This document shows, piece by piece, positions 62,862-64,000 of a stretch of 64,000 nt of DNA. Location: assembly GCF_001754075.1 (NCBI RefSeq), contig NZ_MIEH01000018.1:248001-312000 (forward strand), written 5' to 3'. The first letter of the stretch is position 1; every line of letters starts with the position of its first letter. The notes below the pieces were generated by a model, which saw only the letters and a list, made by a program, of their open reading frames with translations, searched no databases and was not told the DNA's origin. This DNA is from Merdimonas faecis (GTDB lineage: Bacteria > Bacillota > Clostridia > Lachnospirales > Lachnospiraceae). The position numbers and the translations under genes are program-made.

Positions 62862-63278
62862 CTAAAGGAAATGAAGGGTGGGACGAATCTCTCCGTAGAG
62901 CCAGTGGGCCAGATATCCTCCAAGACAGATCCCGCAGGCGCACAGGCCCGAAAATATGATGGCAAAAGGGAGACAGATCTGTCCGAAAAGCTGCAGGGGC
63001 TGGTCGGTATAATCCCAGATGTACAGCCCCAACCATTTGTTTACGATGATTCCGGTGATAAACTCCAAAGAGACAACAAAGAGGGTACATCTCAGGATCT
63101 GTACCCACATAGGATCCTCCCATTTTACCATCTGCCCCTGCCGCGTACAGAACAAAAGGCTGATACCGCCAAGCACAAACATAGACCAGTGGGAAAAGCC
63201 GCGGAACAGGATTTCAAAACTGTAATACAGGCAGCCTCCAAGAGTCCATAGAAACAAGTATTCACTGATTTTTTTCAT
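62862..63278 (-). CDS. CmpB-type (PF06541-like) membrane protein
   Basis: 138 residues with about four spans. The beginning EYLFLWTLGGCLYYSFEILFR and FSHWSMFVLGGISLLF match the family called putative ABC-transporter type IV, although no ATPase accompanies it. Function is unknown. ATG 63278 lies about eight bases after GAGGG; a GTG at 63293 precedes that site. The ribosome-binding site is within the 3' arm of a large hairpin. Confidence 0.85.
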   Translation of the reverse strand: MKKISEYLFLWTLGGCLYYSFEILFRGFSHWSMFVLGGISLLFCTRQGQMVKWEDPMWVQILRCTLFVVSLEFITGIIVNKWLGLYIWDYTDQPLQLFGQICLPFAIIFSGLCACGICLGGYLAHWLYGEIRPTLHFL

Positions 63279-63280
63279 GA

Positions 63281-63324
63281 AAAACGCCCTCACTATCTTG
63301 ATACATTCATAGTGTGAGCGTTTT
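63281..63324 (-). terminator. Hairpin covering the ribosome-binding site of the next gene
   Basis: On the minus strand an almost complete 16-bp stem (AAAACGCTCACACTAT with ATAGTGAGGGCGTTTT, two mismatches) ends in a T-run two bases before the ATG at 63278. It looks like the miaB terminator, and its 3' arm includes the GAGGG site. Confidence 0.75.
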
Positions 63325-63349
63325 CAGGGCAAAATATAGATGGCAGATA

Positions 63350-64000
63350 TTACATGCCGGGTTCTCCCAGATAATAGAAGCCTTTACATTCTGTCAGATG
63401 TACAGGCAGGAGCTTTCCGATCAGGGAAGCATCTCCATGAAAATGCACCAGAAGATTGTTGCTCAGTCTTCCGGTGACCATGGACGGATCATGATCACAG
63501 ATAGACTCTACCAGGACCTCCTGGGTAGTGCCCTCGTGGACAGAGCATACCTCAGCGGCGATATTCTGTACCTCTGTGAGCAGCCGCTGGAACCGGTCTT
63601 TGATCATTTCTTCCGGAACCTGGTCTTTCATCTTAGCTGCAGGCGTCCCCGTCCTTTTGGAGTAGATAAATGTAAATGCGCTGTCGTAGCGTACCTTTCT
63701 TACGATATCAAGGGTTTCCTGAAAGTCTTCTTCCGTCTCGCCGGGAAAACCTACGATAATGTCTGTAGTAAGAGAAATGCCCGGGACGGCTTTTCGGATC
63801 TTTTCCACCAGCTCAAGGTACTGCTCTTTCGTATACCGGCGGTTCATCTGTTTCAGGACCCGGCTGCTCCCCGACTGTACCGGGAGATGCAGATGCCGGC
63901 AGATTTTGCTGGAGCGGCTCATAACTTCAATAAGCTCGTCGGACAGATCTTTGGGGTGAGAGGTCATGAAACGGATCCTTTTGATGCCTTCAATCTTCTC
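63350..64000 (-). CDS. miaB: tRNA methylthiotransferase MiaB, 5' end outside window
   Basis: Only the C-terminal about 217 codons are present, and the frame is open to the window end. Visible are the end of the radical SAM domain (RHLHLPVQSGSSRVLKQMNR, TTDIIVGFPGETEEDF, FTFIYSKRTGTPAA) and the TRAM domain that binds tRNA (TQEVLVES ... TGRLSNNLLVHF). The cluster-binding cysteines lie beyond the window. The order miaB ... mutS-mutL-miaA is common in Firmicutes; it adds the methylthio group to the A37 modified by MiaA. Confidence 0.95.
   Translation of the reverse strand, partial: EKIEGIKRIRFMTSHPKDLSDELIEVMSRSSKICRHLHLPVQSGSSRVLKQMNRRYTKEQYLELVEKIRKAVPGISLTTDIIVGFPGETEEDFQETLDIVRKVRYDSAFTFIYSKRTGTPAAKMKDQVPEEMIKDRFQRLLTEVQNIAAEVCSVHEGTTQEVLVESICDHDPSMVTGRLSNNLLVHFHGDASLIGKLLPVHLTECKGFYYLGEPGM

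Overview
The window looks like a chromosomal segment of an anaerobic, low-to-mid G+C, spore-forming Firmicute, most like Lachnospiraceae (Clostridia). The basis is gene content and order: ylbJ, a short-form hisG with hisZ, rplU-prp-rpmA with a Prp-cleavable L27, sepF/ylmH, mre-min-rodA in one array, LexA with a YneA-like partner, many radical-SAM enzymes and strong purine-rich Shine-Dalgarno sites. No rRNA, tRNA or CRISPR array was recognised. Almost all of it is core genome; the accessory parts are about 17.2-19.4 kb and 29.9-31.7 kb.

Layout. 0-3.8 kb: a truncated coiled-coil gene, ylbJ (minus), pepD and an M23 peptidase. 3.8-11.5 kb: a tightly overlapping plus-strand run of RNA-modification and housekeeping genes (RsmF-like, RsuA-like, HAD, YgiQ, SDR, RluA-like, RecU). 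11.5-16.7 kb: a histidine operon hisZ-hisG-hisD-hisB-hisIE behind a consensus promoter; its last gene fuses a degenerate HisF-like barrel to HisI and HisE. 17.2-19.0 kb: a minus-strand regulator/ABC-exporter cassette. 19.4-29.9 kb: two partner radical-SAM genes, lysC, a CBS protein, an amidohydrolase, then rplU-prp-rpmA, obgE, yhbY, nadD, yqeK, rsfS and an unknown secreted or anchored protein.

29.9-31.7 kb: an AT-rich AbiEi/AbiEii type IV toxin-antitoxin pair with a 13-bp perfect inverted repeat around its -10 box, bracketed by imperfect inverted ends that look like insertion-sequence termini but with no transposase. 31.75-33 kb: lexA and a divergent yneA-like gene share a control region with several LexA boxes. 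33.3-35.1 kb: a tyrosine recombinase and TtcA. 35.1-41.7 kb (minus): a radical-SAM gene, an HlyD-like adaptor, yggS, sepF, ylmH, lspA, rluD and a cytidylate-kinase-like gene.

42-64 kb (minus): a long unidirectional array, read from high to low coordinate: miaB (cut by the window end), a membrane protein, mutS, mutL, miaA, a small helical protein, a PLP lyase, two flavoproteins, then behind its own promoter DUF4321, radC, an MreB-like protein, mreC, mreD, an oversized PBP2, minC, minD, a short minE, rodA, mgsA and a lipoprotein D,D-carboxypeptidase. This second half couples cell elongation, division-site selection and peptidoglycan synthesis in one transcriptional direction. Several genes start with TTG behind good ribosome-binding sites.
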